A DNA stretch of 8,343 nt from an uncultured Opitutia bacterium (GTDB taxonomy: Bacteria > Verrucomicrobiota > Verrucomicrobiia > Opitutales > UBA953), in assembly GCA_903868455.1 (NCBI GenBank), contig CAIPVK010000135.1, positions 1 through 8,343 on the forward strand. Reading direction: 5' to 3'. Each line of letters begins with the position of its first letter. Within the stretch, counting starts at the first letter, position 1. Both the position numbers and the translations under genes were made by a program. Shown here in pieces: positions 1-6,682 of this stretch. The notes below the pieces were generated by a model, which was given only the letters and a program-made list of their open reading frames with translations, had not been told where the DNA came from and searched no databases.

Positions 1-428
1 CGGCCGGCGGCCTTGCGGCGCCGGGGCGCGGGTTCCTCGACTCCCTCGGGCCGGGTGCGGGAGTCCAGCCACTCGGCGAACGCCGACTCGGAGAGCTCGC
101 CCGCGGCCAGACCGAGCACCCGCATCGTCGCCTCGGGCTCGCTGGCGACCAATCGATGCCCGTTGATCAGGAGGAAGACCGCGGCGGTGGCGAAACCGGT
201 GCGCTTGTTGCCATCGACGAAGGGATGGCCTTGGACAATGCCCGCGGCGTAGGCCGCGGCCATCTGGCCCATGGAGGGCTCACCGTAGGCGAGGAGGTTT
301 CGCGGGCGTTGGACGGCGGACTCAAGCCGGCGGGCGTCGCGCATCCCAGGGTCGCCCCCGTTCTCCTCGATCTGCAGGGCATGGAGGGCGAGGATGTCCT
401 CGACCGAGAGCCAGACTGGGTCGCTCAT
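1..428 (-). CDS. doc: Doc/Fic-family type II toxin (death-on-curing), 3' end outside window
   Basis: This is the toxin of a toxin-antitoxin pair. Doc-type Fic enzymes are kinase-like; characterised Doc phosphorylates EF-Tu and stops translation. The ATG at 428 gives 142 visible residues beginning MSDPVWLSVEDILALH, with no stop before the window edge. The Fic/Doc core HPFVDGNKRTG is at residues 68-78 and carries the catalytic His68, Phe70, Asp72 and Asn74-Lys75-Arg76. An upstream helix (GQMAAAYAAGIVQ) and a downstream FLLINGHRL stretch also fit Doc. The start overlaps the antitoxin stop as ATGA (425-428), and a Shine-Dalgarno-like AGGGAG (437-442) lies 8 nt upstream, so translation is probably coupled. 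Phage P1 Doc has about 126 residues. This one continues into a basic tail (RTRPEGVEEPAPRRRKAAG) whose end is not visible. The catalytic residues are intact, so it is probably active if the tail is complete. Confidence 0.93.
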   Translation of the reverse strand, partial: MSDPVWLSVEDILALHALQIEENGGDPGMRDARRLESAVQRPRNLLAYGEPSMGQMAAAYAAGIVQGHPFVDGNKRTGFATAAVFLLINGHRLVASEPEATMRVLGLAAGELSESAFAEWLDSRTRPEGVEEPAPRRRKAAG

Positions 429-652
429 TTCGCGAGCTCCCTGAAGGTGTTGCGATAGCGGGAGGCCACGTCCTTGTAGGCGGCCATCAACCGCTCGAAA
501 CGAGGGTCGGAGGCCGAGACCTTGTAGCCGCCGGTGGTCTTGTCGAAGCTCAGCTCGTCGCCCTCCTGCACGCGCATCTCCTCGAGGAGCTCCTTGGGGA
601 GGAGGATGCCGAGGGAGTTGCCGACGCGACGGATCTTGGATTTGTAGGCCAT
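425..652 (-). CDS. AbrB/MazE/SpoVT-type antitoxin paired with Doc
   Basis: A 75-residue antitoxin. Residues 1-47 fit a swapped-hairpin AbrB/MazE DNA-binding fold: MAYKSKIRRVGNSLGILLPK, then LLEEMRVQEGDELSF. The Lys/Arg-rich start, the GNSLGI turn and the LPKEL segment are typical. Residues 48-75 form a charged helical tail (DPRFERLMAAYKDVASRYRN) that would wrap the Doc toxin. The family normally binds its own promoter and neutralises its toxin. A longer reading from a TTG at 691 is possible, but that TTG lies in the -35 box of the apparent promoter. The conserved domain also begins at the ATG at 652, so I use 652. The stop overlaps the toxin start by 4 nt. AbrB-type antitoxins with Doc toxins are a known pairing, although the classic partner in P1 is Phd. 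Confidence 0.92.
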   Translation of the reverse strand: MAYKSKIRRVGNSLGILLPKELLEEMRVQEGDELSFDKTTGGYKVSASDPRFERLMAAYKDVASRYRNTFRELAK

Positions 653-661
653 GATGCGCAA

Positions 662-680
662 GTTATAACCTTGTAATAAC
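662..680. promoter_or_regulatory. Probable antitoxin operator: two 8-bp repeats over the -10 region
   Basis: On the plus strand, GTTATAAC (662-669) is a perfect 8-bp palindrome. GTAATAAC (673-680) is a one-mismatch copy 11 bp away, about one helical turn. Both sit in the promoter, covering the -10 box and part of the spacer. AbrB/MazE and Phd-type antitoxins usually repress their own operon by binding such sites, so these are the best operator candidates. Binding has not been shown. Confidence 0.5.
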
Positions 681-691
681 TCGGGTGTCAA
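663..691 (-). promoter_or_regulatory. Sigma70-like promoter of the toxin-antitoxin operon
   Basis: On the minus strand there is a perfect -35 box TTGACA (691-686), a 17-nt spacer and a -10 TTATAA (668-663). TATAAC (667-662) with an 18-nt spacer is an alternative reading. It lies in an A/T-rich island within very GC-rich DNA. The expected transcription start is about 655-657, only a few bases before the antitoxin ATG at 652. The mRNA would therefore have almost no leader, and no Shine-Dalgarno sequence is visible before that ATG. The boxes are seen directly; their use is inferred. Confidence 0.72.
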
Positions 692-718
692 GCGTTACCC
701 TGCCCGGACCCATGGGGC

Positions 719-1276
719 TCAAAAGGTCAGGATGTCGACCTGACAGCGCGGGCAGCGCGGATTCGACCGGGTCAGCATGAGGTCGCCGCAGAGCGGACAC
801 GCGTCGCCGGAGAGCGGGGGCACGGCTTCGCGGACCTCGACGAACCCAGGGTCGGCGGCCTGGCGCCGCCGGCGCAGGGCGTGCCAGGCGAAGATGCCCG
901 ACATCACGAGGAAGGTGGCGGCGGCGGCGAAACCCTCGGACATCCTCCCCTCCCCTTCCGCGAGCGGGTCGCGGCCCGTGAGGAGGGTCGCGACGAGGAG
1001 CCCGACCGACACGGCCCCGAGAAAGGCCGCGAAGACAAGGATCCCGCGCGTGCGCGAACGGGGCGTGGCGAGCCGGGCGGCGGGAGGGGCGCCGCAGCTT
1101 GAGCAGGTCCAATCCGTCACGCGGGCGACGGGCAGCACGGGGATCCAGAAGAGATGGAGGACCACGAGGCGGCGCGTGCCGACCGCGACCCGCGGCGCCT
1201 TGCAGACGGTGCACCACTCGGCGCGCACCGCGACGCGGCGGGGGAAGAGCTTATAATGACCGTGCAGGAGCAGCAT
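719..1276 (-). CDS. Membrane protein with two zinc ribbons, function unknown
   Basis: A 185-residue protein I cannot name. It has an N-terminal four-cysteine site: Cys22-Cys25 (CTVC) and Cys58-Cys61 (CSSC), separated by a hydrophobic stretch HLFWIPVLPVARV. Two membrane helices follow at about residues 79-99 (ILVFAAFLGAVSVGLLVATL) and 116-134 (FAAAATFLVMSGIFAWHAL), the second ending in an RRRR cluster. A C-terminal zinc ribbon has Cys160-Cys163 (CPLC) and Cys175-Cys178 (CPRC). The positive-inside rule suggests that both ribbons face the cytoplasm. The opening HYKLFPRRVAVRAEWC resembles uncharacterised zinc-ribbon proteins I associate with Verrucomicrobia and Planctomycetes. The ATG at 1276 lies 4 nt after the eboF stop, so the gene is probably co-transcribed with the ebo cluster. 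The toxin-antitoxin promoter begins 28 nt beyond its stop, and I saw no terminator between them. Confidence 0.85.
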   Translation of the reverse strand: MLLLHGHYKLFPRRVAVRAEWCTVCKAPRVAVGTRRLVVLHLFWIPVLPVARVTDWTCSSCGAPPAARLATPRSRTRGILVFAAFLGAVSVGLLVATLLTGRDPLAEGEGRMSEGFAAAATFLVMSGIFAWHALRRRRQAADPGFVEVREAVPPLSGDACPLCGDLMLTRSNPRCPRCQVDILTF

Positions 1277-1280
1277 CGGC

Positions 1281-2642
1281 TCAGAAGCCGGCGGCGAGGC
1301 GGTCGCGGACCTCGGTCGCGGCGAGGGTCTCGGGCAGGCCCTTGCGCGGCTCGATCAGGACGGGCCAGTCGAGCGAGTTCTCGGGCACACGGCCGTGCGA
1401 GCCGCGGATGAGCCCCGGGTCGAGAGGGGTGAGCTTGAGCAAGGCGCGGAAGCCGAGCTTCTTGAGCAGGAGGAAGACGAGGACCCGGAGCCAAGGGAAG
1501 GGGACGGCGGGGTCGACGAGGAGCTCGCAGGGGTCGTAGCCGGGCTTGCGATGGATATCGACGGTGCGGGCGAAGTCGGGCGCGCGGGCGTCGTCCATCC
1601 AGTAAGGGTACGCGAACCAGCTGCGCGCGTCCGCGACCAGCAGGAGATCGCCCGAGCGCTCGTGCCAAAGCCCCTCCGCGCGCTGCTCGGCCTCGCCGAG
1701 CACGCGGCCGACGCCGGGCAGGGCGGCGAGCGCGGCGCGGACCTCGGGCAGGCGCGCGGGATCGCGCACGTGGACGTGGGCGACCTGGTGGTCGCAGACC
1801 GCGAAGGCGGCGGAGTGGAAGGTGTCGAGGACCTCGTGGCCGCGCTCGTCCTTGGCCACGAGCCAGCCGCGCTCGCGCAGGAGGCGGTTGGGCAGGACGG
1901 CGCGGTCGACCGCGGTGATGCCGTACTCGGAGAGGATCGTCACCTCGACGCCCTCGCGCTCCAGGTCGTCGGCCAGCCGACACGCGAGCGTGTCGACCTC
2001 CGCGCGAGCGAGGTCCGCCTCGGGGGAATCCGGCCCGTGCCGCTGGAGGTCGTAGTCGAGGTGCGGCAGGTAGACGAGATGGAGGTCCGGGCGCTCGTGG
2101 CGCTCGATCCAACGCGCGCAGTCGGCGATCCACTGCGAGGAATCGAGCCCGGCGTAGGGCCCCCAGAAGGCGCCGAAGGGAAAGTCCCAGAGGTCGCGCT
2201 TGATCCGACCGGCGAGGTCGGGCGGCCAGCTGGCGATGTCGAGCAGCTTGGCGCCGTCGGCCCGGTAGATGGGCCGGGGCGTCACCGCGAGGTCGACCGA
2301 GGAGCCGAGATTGTACCACCAGAAGCAGTTCGCCACGCGCAGCCCCGGGCGTCGGGCGCGGAGGGTTTCCCAGAGCTTCTCGCCGCCGACGAGGCGGTTG
2401 GACTGCTTCCAGAAATGGACCTCGGCCAGGTCGCGGTCGGCCCAGCCGTTGGCGACGACGCCGTGGCCGGAGGGCGTCGCGCCGGTGAGGTAGGTGGACT
2501 GCGCCACGCAGGTGACCGCGGGGAAGGCGGGGCGCACCCGGGCGAGCGAGCCGGCGGCGGCGCGCGCGGCCAGGCGCGGCATGCGGCCGGAGGCGAGGTC
2601 GCGCGCGGTCAGGCCGACGACGTTCAGGACCGCGCGGCGCAT
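1281..2642 (-). CDS. eboF: EboF, alkaline-phosphatase-superfamily (nucleotide pyrophosphatase/phosphodiesterase-like) protein
   Basis: 453 residues. The fold is indicated by the nucleophile region FPAVTCVAQSTYLTG (Thr44 the likely nucleophile), the SGHGVVANGW turn at 58-67, the metal-site segment LPHLDYDLQRHGP (192-204; Asp198 and His202 in DxxxH spacing), and the late DIHRKPGYDP (His364). Usual superfamily ligands look altered. The first-strand Asp is Asn7 (VLNVVG), and the usual DH pair of SDHG is Glu239-Tyr240 (SEYGI). Asp284-His285 and His289 (DHQVAH) may contribute instead. A membrane-like stretch, LRVLVFLLLKKLGF, lies at 385-398. Known relatives cleave phosphate esters or phosphodiesters; the substrate here is unknown. 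The ATG at 2642 is chosen because the family's first beta strand starts there. The frame stays open far upstream only as a GC-rich shadow of eboD. It overlaps eboD by 19 nt and has no clear Shine-Dalgarno, which suggests coupled translation. Confidence 0.85.
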   Translation of the reverse strand: MRRAVLNVVGLTARDLASGRMPRLAARAAAGSLARVRPAFPAVTCVAQSTYLTGATPSGHGVVANGWADRDLAEVHFWKQSNRLVGGEKLWETLRARRPGLRVANCFWWYNLGSSVDLAVTPRPIYRADGAKLLDIASWPPDLAGRIKRDLWDFPFGAFWGPYAGLDSSQWIADCARWIERHERPDLHLVYLPHLDYDLQRHGPDSPEADLARAEVDTLACRLADDLEREGVEVTILSEYGITAVDRAVLPNRLLRERGWLVAKDERGHEVLDTFHSAAFAVCDHQVAHVHVRDPARLPEVRAALAALPGVGRVLGEAEQRAEGLWHERSGDLLLVADARSWFAYPYWMDDARAPDFARTVDIHRKPGYDPCELLVDPAVPFPWLRVLVFLLLKKLGFRALLKLTPLDPGLIRGSHGRVPENSLDWPVLIEPRKGLPETLAATEVRDRLAAGF

Positions 2643-3772
2643 GGGGCGGAGTCGAGGGCGCGAAGCTCGTCGGCCGCGGCGCGGACGCGCGCGGGATCGA
2701 GGGCGTGGACCTCGGTCGGGGAGCCGATGCCGGCCGGGAGGACGAGCGTGAGGCGCCCGCCGAGGTGCTCGCGGAACTCCTCGAGCCCCTCGATCAGCGC
2801 CTTCCCGCCGTCGAGGTGCAGCTCGGGCGCGTAGGTGCGGAAGCCGAGCGCGGCGAGGAGGCGGAGGATGCGGGCGGCGTCGCCCGCGGGGAGCAGCCCG
2901 AGGTCGCGGGCGCAGAGCGTGTCGAGCGCGAGGCCGACGGCCACGGCCTCGCCGTGGGACATCCGGTGCGCGGTCAGGGACTCGAGCCGGTGCGCCGCCC
3001 AGTGGCCGAGGTCGAGCGGTCGCGCGCTGCCCAGCTCGAAGGGATCGCCGCCCTCGGCGATGTGGCGGGCGTGGAGCTCGGCCGAGCGCCGCACCGCGCG
3101 GCCGACGGCGGGGAGGTCGCCGGCGCGGAGCGCGGGCGCCTCGGCCTCGAGCGCGGCGAGGAAGGCGGGGTCCTTGAGCACGGCCACCTTCACCGCCTCG
3201 ACGAGGCCCTCGCGCCGGCGGGGGAGGTCGAGCGAGGCGAGGAGGCGCAGGTCGTTGACGACGGCGGCGGGCACGGCGAAGGCGCCCGTGAAGTTCTTCT
3301 TCCCGAAGGTGTTGATCCCGTTCTTCACGCCGACGCCCGCGTCGGCCTGGCCGAGGGTGGTGCTCGGCATGCGGATGAGGCGGAGGCCGCGGTGGGCGGT
3401 CGCGACGGCGAAGCCGACCGCGTCGAGGAAGGCGCCGCCGCCGACGGCGAGGACGTACGAGTGCCGGCAAAGGCCGTCGGTCTCGATCGCGGCGAGGACG
3501 GCCTTGACCACCGCGGTGTCGCGCTTGGCGGCCTCGCCCCCGGTCAGGACGAGCGGCTCGCGGGTGAGGCGCATGCCGCGGGCGGCGGCGTGGGCGACGA
3601 TCTCGGCGCGGAGCCCGGGGCGCGCCTCGGCGAGGCCGGCGTCGACCAAGGGGAGCACCCTGCCCTCGCCCACCAGCCCCGCGAGCGCCGGACAGGCGGG
3701 CGCGAACGCGTCCTCGACGAAGAGGATGCGGTGGCGGTAGGTCACCGAGAAGCGCAGGTCGAGCTCGTCCAT
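2624..3772 (-). CDS. eboD: EboD, 3-dehydroquinate synthase-like sugar phosphate cyclase
   Basis: 382 residues, normal length for the sugar phosphate cyclase family. These NAD- and metal-dependent enzymes cyclise DAHP or sedoheptulose 7-phosphate. Visible motifs are GGEAAKR (78-84), the NAD loop VGGGAFLDAVGF (110-121), MPSTTLGQADAGVGVKNGIN (135-154) and KKNFTGAF (158-165). The metal ligands Glu192 (EAVK), His257 (LGHWAAH) and His273 (SHGEAVAVG) are all present, so it should be catalytically competent. Typical DHQ synthase has LLAQVDSSVGGKTGIN. The AGVGVKNGIN form seen here departs from that and matches EboD-type and valiolone-type cyclases, so it is probably not the housekeeping aroB. Substrate and product are inferred only. 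It starts 11 nt after the eboC stop, with a good ribosome binding site, and its end overlaps eboF. Confidence 0.88.
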   Translation of the reverse strand: MDELDLRFSVTYRHRILFVEDAFAPACPALAGLVGEGRVLPLVDAGLAEARPGLRAEIVAHAAARGMRLTREPLVLTGGEAAKRDTAVVKAVLAAIETDGLCRHSYVLAVGGGAFLDAVGFAVATAHRGLRLIRMPSTTLGQADAGVGVKNGINTFGKKNFTGAFAVPAAVVNDLRLLASLDLPRRREGLVEAVKVAVLKDPAFLAALEAEAPALRAGDLPAVGRAVRRSAELHARHIAEGGDPFELGSARPLDLGHWAAHRLESLTAHRMSHGEAVAVGLALDTLCARDLGLLPAGDAARILRLLAALGFRTYAPELHLDGGKALIEGLEEFREHLGGRLTLVLPAGIGSPTEVHALDPARVRAAADELRALDSAPCAARS

Positions 3773-3780
3773 GGGACGGT

Positions 3781-3785
3781 TCCTC
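3781..3785 (-). promoter_or_regulatory. Ribosome binding site of eboD embedded in the eboC stop
   Basis: The minus strand reads TGAGGAA across 3786-3780. TGA is the eboC stop, and GAGGA (3785-3781) lies 8 nt before the ATG at 3772. It is one of the few convincing Shine-Dalgarno sequences in this cluster. It fixes the eboD start at 3772 and rules out the longer open frame reaching back into eboC. Confidence 0.7.
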
Positions 3786-4692
3786 AAGTGGAAGGCAGGA
3801 GACGCCTCAGGGCGAGCGCGGTTCCGAAGAAAAGCAGGAGCATCAGGCCGCCCATGGCGAGCGGGTCCGAGGGCTCGAAGCGGGCGCGGACGGCGAGCCA
3901 CAGGAGGTAATCCACCAGGCAGAGGGCGGCGATGCGGAAGGCCACCCGGTCGCCGATGTCGGCGTGGCGACGACGCGACCACGCCGGAAGGAGCATCAGG
4001 CCGCAGGCCCAGATCAAGGCGACCCAAGGGGTGGCACCCTGGGTGAGCAGCACCGCGGGGACGGGTAGGGTCGCGAGAAGGGGGAGGGCGCGGGCGAGCC
4101 GGCCGGGCTCGCCGCCGGTCGCCTCATGCCGGGCGAGGAGGGAGATGCCGGAGGTGAAAAGCCCGAGGGCGAGGGCGTGGGCGAGCAGCAGCGAGAGGCC
4201 CGCGGGCGGCGCGAGGTCGGGCGGGTTGGCGAGGAAGCCGACCAGGGGCAGCAGGGCGCGGCAGGCGCCCATGAGCCAGGGGGCGGCGGCGGGGCGCGAC
4301 TTGTGCCAGCGCGTGTAGGCGAGGACGAGGCTGGCAAGGACGAGCCCGGCGACGCCGGCGGCGGGGCTCGCCAGGTGGCAGGCTTCCGCCCCGACCAGGA
4401 GGAGCGCGCCTCCGGCGAGGGCGGCCGAGCGGGCGGACACCCGGCCCGAGGGAACCGGGCGTTCCCGCCGATGCGCGGCGTCCCAGGCGGCGTCCGCGGC
4501 GTCGTTGAGGAACATGCCCGCGGTGTAGAGGAGGGAGGCCCCGAGCAGGGCCCACCCCAGCTGAGGGAAGCTGCCGGCATCGAGCTTGGCGCCGAAGGCG
4601 ACGGCGAGGAGCCAGCCGACGAGGACGTTGGACCAGACCGTGGGGAGGTTGGCGCCGCGCGTCAGCTCAAGCCAGGCCCGGAGGCGGGTCAT
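3784..4692 (-). CDS. eboC: EboC, UbiA-like prenyltransferase
   Basis: 302 residues, integral membrane, with about nine hydrophobic helices. UbiA-superfamily enzymes transfer isoprenoid diphosphates to acceptor rings within the membrane. The first Asp-rich motif is intact, NDAADAAWD (Asn63, Asp64, Asp67, Asp71), followed by HRRERPVPSGRVS (74-86), the classic RPxPSGRxS loop. The second Asp-rich motif of typical UbiA enzymes is not evident. The equivalent region reads SLLARHEATG (184-193), which matches my recollection of the EboC subgroup. The ATG at 4692 overlaps the eboE stop (ATGA) and has GGTGG 8 nt upstream. An upstream in-frame ATG at 4734 lies inside eboE and adds a non-conserved tail, so I rejected it. 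The likely role is prenylation of a cyclitol-like product of the neighbouring enzymes; this is inferred from context. Confidence 0.87.
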   Translation of the reverse strand: MTRLRAWLELTRGANLPTVWSNVLVGWLLAVAFGAKLDAGSFPQLGWALLGASLLYTAGMFLNDAADAAWDAAHRRERPVPSGRVSARSAALAGGALLLVGAEACHLASPAAGVAGLVLASLVLAYTRWHKSRPAAAPWLMGACRALLPLVGFLANPPDLAPPAGLSLLLAHALALGLFTSGISLLARHEATGGEPGRLARALPLLATLPVPAVLLTQGATPWVALIWACGLMLLPAWSRRRHADIGDRVAFRIAALCLVDYLLWLAVRARFEPSDPLAMGGLMLLLFFGTALALRRLLPST

Positions 4693-5858
4693 GCCGCATT
4701 CCACCCGCGGCGGGCGAGCTCGGCAAGCGTCCACTCATACTCGCGGACGACCTGGTCGGCGACGGTGGCGGCGCGGAGCGCGGGCGGCAGCACGGCCCAG
4801 GTGTAGGTCTCGATCTCGAGCTGGTCGCAGGCCGCGGGGTCGGCGACGAGGGCGTCGAGCAGCCCGCCGAGCTCGGGCGCCGTCGACCGCAGGCCGTCGC
4901 CGAGGTCGCCGGCGTGGAGCGGGACGTGGAAGTGGGCGCGAGCCTCGGCGACGCGAGCGGGGTCGCGGCGGGCGGCGGCGACGCCCGCGGGGATGTCGGC
5001 GTGACGCTCGACCCGGCCGTCGGCCAGCCGGAGGAAGGTCTGGTGCAGGTAGGTGGGCTCGTCCATCGCCTCCAGCCGCGCGAGCGCGGGCGCGGTCGGC
5101 GGGAGGGCGAGCGCGGCGGAGAGGTGGACCTTCAGGACGGGCACGCCGGCCGCGCGCAGGAGGCGGAGCGCCTCGGCCGGCCCCTCGAACTCGACCGCGT
5201 GGTGGCAGGCGTCGAGGTTGATGCCGATCCACTCGCGCGCGGCGGGGACGGCGGCGTAGAGCTCGCCGAGATAGTCGGCCGCCTCGCGGGCGGTGCCGAG
5301 GAGGCAGAGCGGCTCGGGCTCGAGCGCGAGCCGCACGCGGCGCCCGGTGCGGTCGGCGAGGCGCGCGAGACCCTCGCGGGCGCGCGCGAGGTTGGCGCGC
5401 ATCGCGGCGTCCGCCTCCGCGTCGCGGGCGAAGGCCGAGAACGTGACAGGCACGGTGCTGACCGTCGGCTCGATCCCGGGCGGGGCGAGCTCGGCGAGCA
5501 GCTCGGCGACCTGGAGCGTGTAGGCGAGGCGCGCGGGGTCGCGCCAGTCGGGGAGGTAGGCGCGCTCCTTGACGGCGGCGCCGTGGAAGGGTCCGCGCGG
5601 GAAGGCGTTCACCGTGAAGACATAGGCGTCGCGCGAGCCGAGCCAGGCGCGGAGCCAGGCGCGCTCGGACGCGTCGGCCGCGAGGGTCGCGGCGGCGGGA
5701 CCGGAGAGCCGCAGGCCGAGCGCCCAGGGGCGGCCCTGCGCCACGCGGCGGCGCACCTCGGCGACGGGGCCCTCGAGCGAGGCGCGGACCTGGGCCCAGT
5801 CCTCGCCCGGATGCGCGTTCGTGCAGTAGGCGAGGTGGGCGCGCGGTCCGACCCTCAC
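4689..5858 (-). CDS. eboE: EboE, xylose-isomerase-like TIM-barrel protein
   Basis: 389 residues. The start LAYCTNAHPGEDW (9-21) matches the N-terminal signature I recall for the metabolite-traffic protein EboE. Later putative metal-site segments of a xylose isomerase/AP-endonuclease-2 type TIM barrel are LALEPEP (177-183; Glu180, Glu182), INLDACHHAVEFE (213-225; Asp216, His219), LKVHLS (242-247; His245), HFHVPLH (309-315) and LEIETYTW (347-354; Glu348, Glu350). Such proteins are usually divalent-metal isomerases, epimerases or lyases acting on sugar-like compounds. The exact reaction of EboE is not known. The start is a GTG at 5858, overlapping the eboB stop as GTGA (5855-5858), and the stop overlaps eboC as ATGA. 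The placement before eboC and eboD is of interest because, if the family letters follow the original gene order, E would be expected after C and D. Confidence 0.87.
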   Translation of the reverse strand: MRVGPRAHLAYCTNAHPGEDWAQVRASLEGPVAEVRRRVAQGRPWALGLRLSGPAAATLAADASERAWLRAWLGSRDAYVFTVNAFPRGPFHGAAVKERAYLPDWRDPARLAYTLQVAELLAELAPPGIEPTVSTVPVTFSAFARDAEADAAMRANLARAREGLARLADRTGRRVRLALEPEPLCLLGTAREAADYLGELYAAVPAAREWIGINLDACHHAVEFEGPAEALRLLRAAGVPVLKVHLSAALALPPTAPALARLEAMDEPTYLHQTFLRLADGRVERHADIPAGVAAARRDPARVAEARAHFHVPLHAGDLGDGLRSTAPELGGLLDALVADPAACDQLEIETYTWAVLPPALRAATVADQVVREYEWTLAELARRGWNAA

Positions 5859-6676
5859 GGCGCGAGGTCCGCGCCCTCGGCGACCCGGAAGCCGGGGACC
5901 TGCGAGAGGAAGCGGACGGGGTTGCCGTAGACCAAGGCGTCGACCGCGGCGGCCGAGTGGCCGCGGCGACGCATCTCGAGCGCGGCGCGCGGCACGGCGA
6001 GCGGCTCGCTGTGGCCCCAGTCGCAGGCGCTGTTGAGCCAGAGGCGCTCGGCGGCGTACCGCTCGACCATGTCGATCGCCCGCGCGGGCGTGGCCTTGGA
6101 CTCCGGGTAGAGGGTGATGCCGCCCCAGTGGCCGGCGTCGAGGACGAGGCGGACGGTGTGCTCCTCGACGTGGTCGACGAGGGCGCGGCCGGGCTTCACG
6201 CCGTGGGCGCGGAGGACGTCGAGGATGAGGCGCGTGCCCTTGAGCTTGTCCTCGAGGTGGGGCGTGTGGACGAGGATGAGGCGGTCGCGCTCGACGGCGA
6301 TTTGGACGTGCCGCTCGAGCACGCGGAGCTCGTTGCGCGAGTTCTTGTTGAGCCCGATCTCGCCGATGCCGAGCACGTTGGGCCGGGAGAGGAACTCGGG
6401 GATGAGGGCGAGGACGTCCTCGGCGAGGCCGAGGTCCTCGGACTCCTTGGGGTTGAGGCAGAGCCAGGCGAAGTGCGGCAGGCCGAAGCGGGCGGCGCGC
6501 GCGGGCTCGGTCTCCGTCAGCTGCCGGAAATAGTCCCGGAAGCCGTCGGCCGAGCAGCGGTCGAAGCCGGCCCAGAAGGCGGGCTCGCAGACGGCCGCGC
6601 AGCCGGAGAGGGCCATGGCGCGGTAGTCATCCGTCGTGCGGCTGACCATGTGGGCGTGCGGCTCGACGTAGCGCAT
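5855..6676 (-). CDS. eboB: EboB, TatD-family metal-dependent hydrolase
   Basis: 273 residues, a usual TatD length. The amidohydrolase metal site is complete: His7 and His9 (EPHAHM), Glu106 (GEIGLNK, 105-111), His137 and His140 (LVHTPH, 135-140), His169 (VDHVEEH) and Asp219 (NSACDWG). Characterised TatD proteins are Mg-dependent exonucleases, but EboB members in ebo clusters are thought to act on a small metabolite. The substrate here is not known. The ATG at 6676 follows the preceding gene's stop by 6 nt, and the stop overlaps the GTG of eboE. The EPHAHMVSRTTDDYRAMA start and the ENxW-free metal site resemble EboB-type sequences more than housekeeping TatD, where FTDSHCH-type starts are usual. 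The context makes the ebo assignment firm. Confidence 0.87.
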   Translation of the reverse strand: MRYVEPHAHMVSRTTDDYRAMALSGCAAVCEPAFWAGFDRCSADGFRDYFRQLTETEPARAARFGLPHFAWLCLNPKESEDLGLAEDVLALIPEFLSRPNVLGIGEIGLNKNSRNELRVLERHVQIAVERDRLILVHTPHLEDKLKGTRLILDVLRAHGVKPGRALVDHVEEHTVRLVLDAGHWGGITLYPESKATPARAIDMVERYAAERLWLNSACDWGHSEPLAVPRAALEMRRRGHSAAAVDALVYGNPVRFLSQVPGFRVAEGADLAP

Positions 6677-6682
6677 GGCGGC

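Noticed and set aside
653..691. Antitoxin start at the TTG at 691
   Set aside because: The TTG is part of the -35 box, and the AbrB domain begins at the ATG at 652.
709..716. Palindrome CCCATGGG after the zinc-ribbon gene
   Set aside because: It is too short, with no T-tract, so it is not a terminator.
1395..2834. Plus-strand open frame of 479 codons opposite eboF
   Set aside because: It is antisense to a gene with clear motifs and is a shadow of high third-position GC. Similar plus-strand frames at 2705-3910 and 4914-5930 are rejected for the same reason.
2643..3470. Long N-terminal extension of the eboF frame to position 3470
   Set aside because: The frame stays open through eboD because of GC-rich codon bias. 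The extension is Arg/Pro-rich and eboF homology begins at 2642.
2624..3772. EboD as housekeeping AroB
   Set aside because: The DHQ synthase VDSSVGGKTG motif is changed to ADAGVGVKNG, and the gene lies within ebo genes.
4692..4734. Earlier start for eboC at 4734
   Set aside because: It lies inside the end of eboE, and the added 14 residues are not protein-family-like. The ATG at 4692 has a Shine-Dalgarno and the coupled ATGA.
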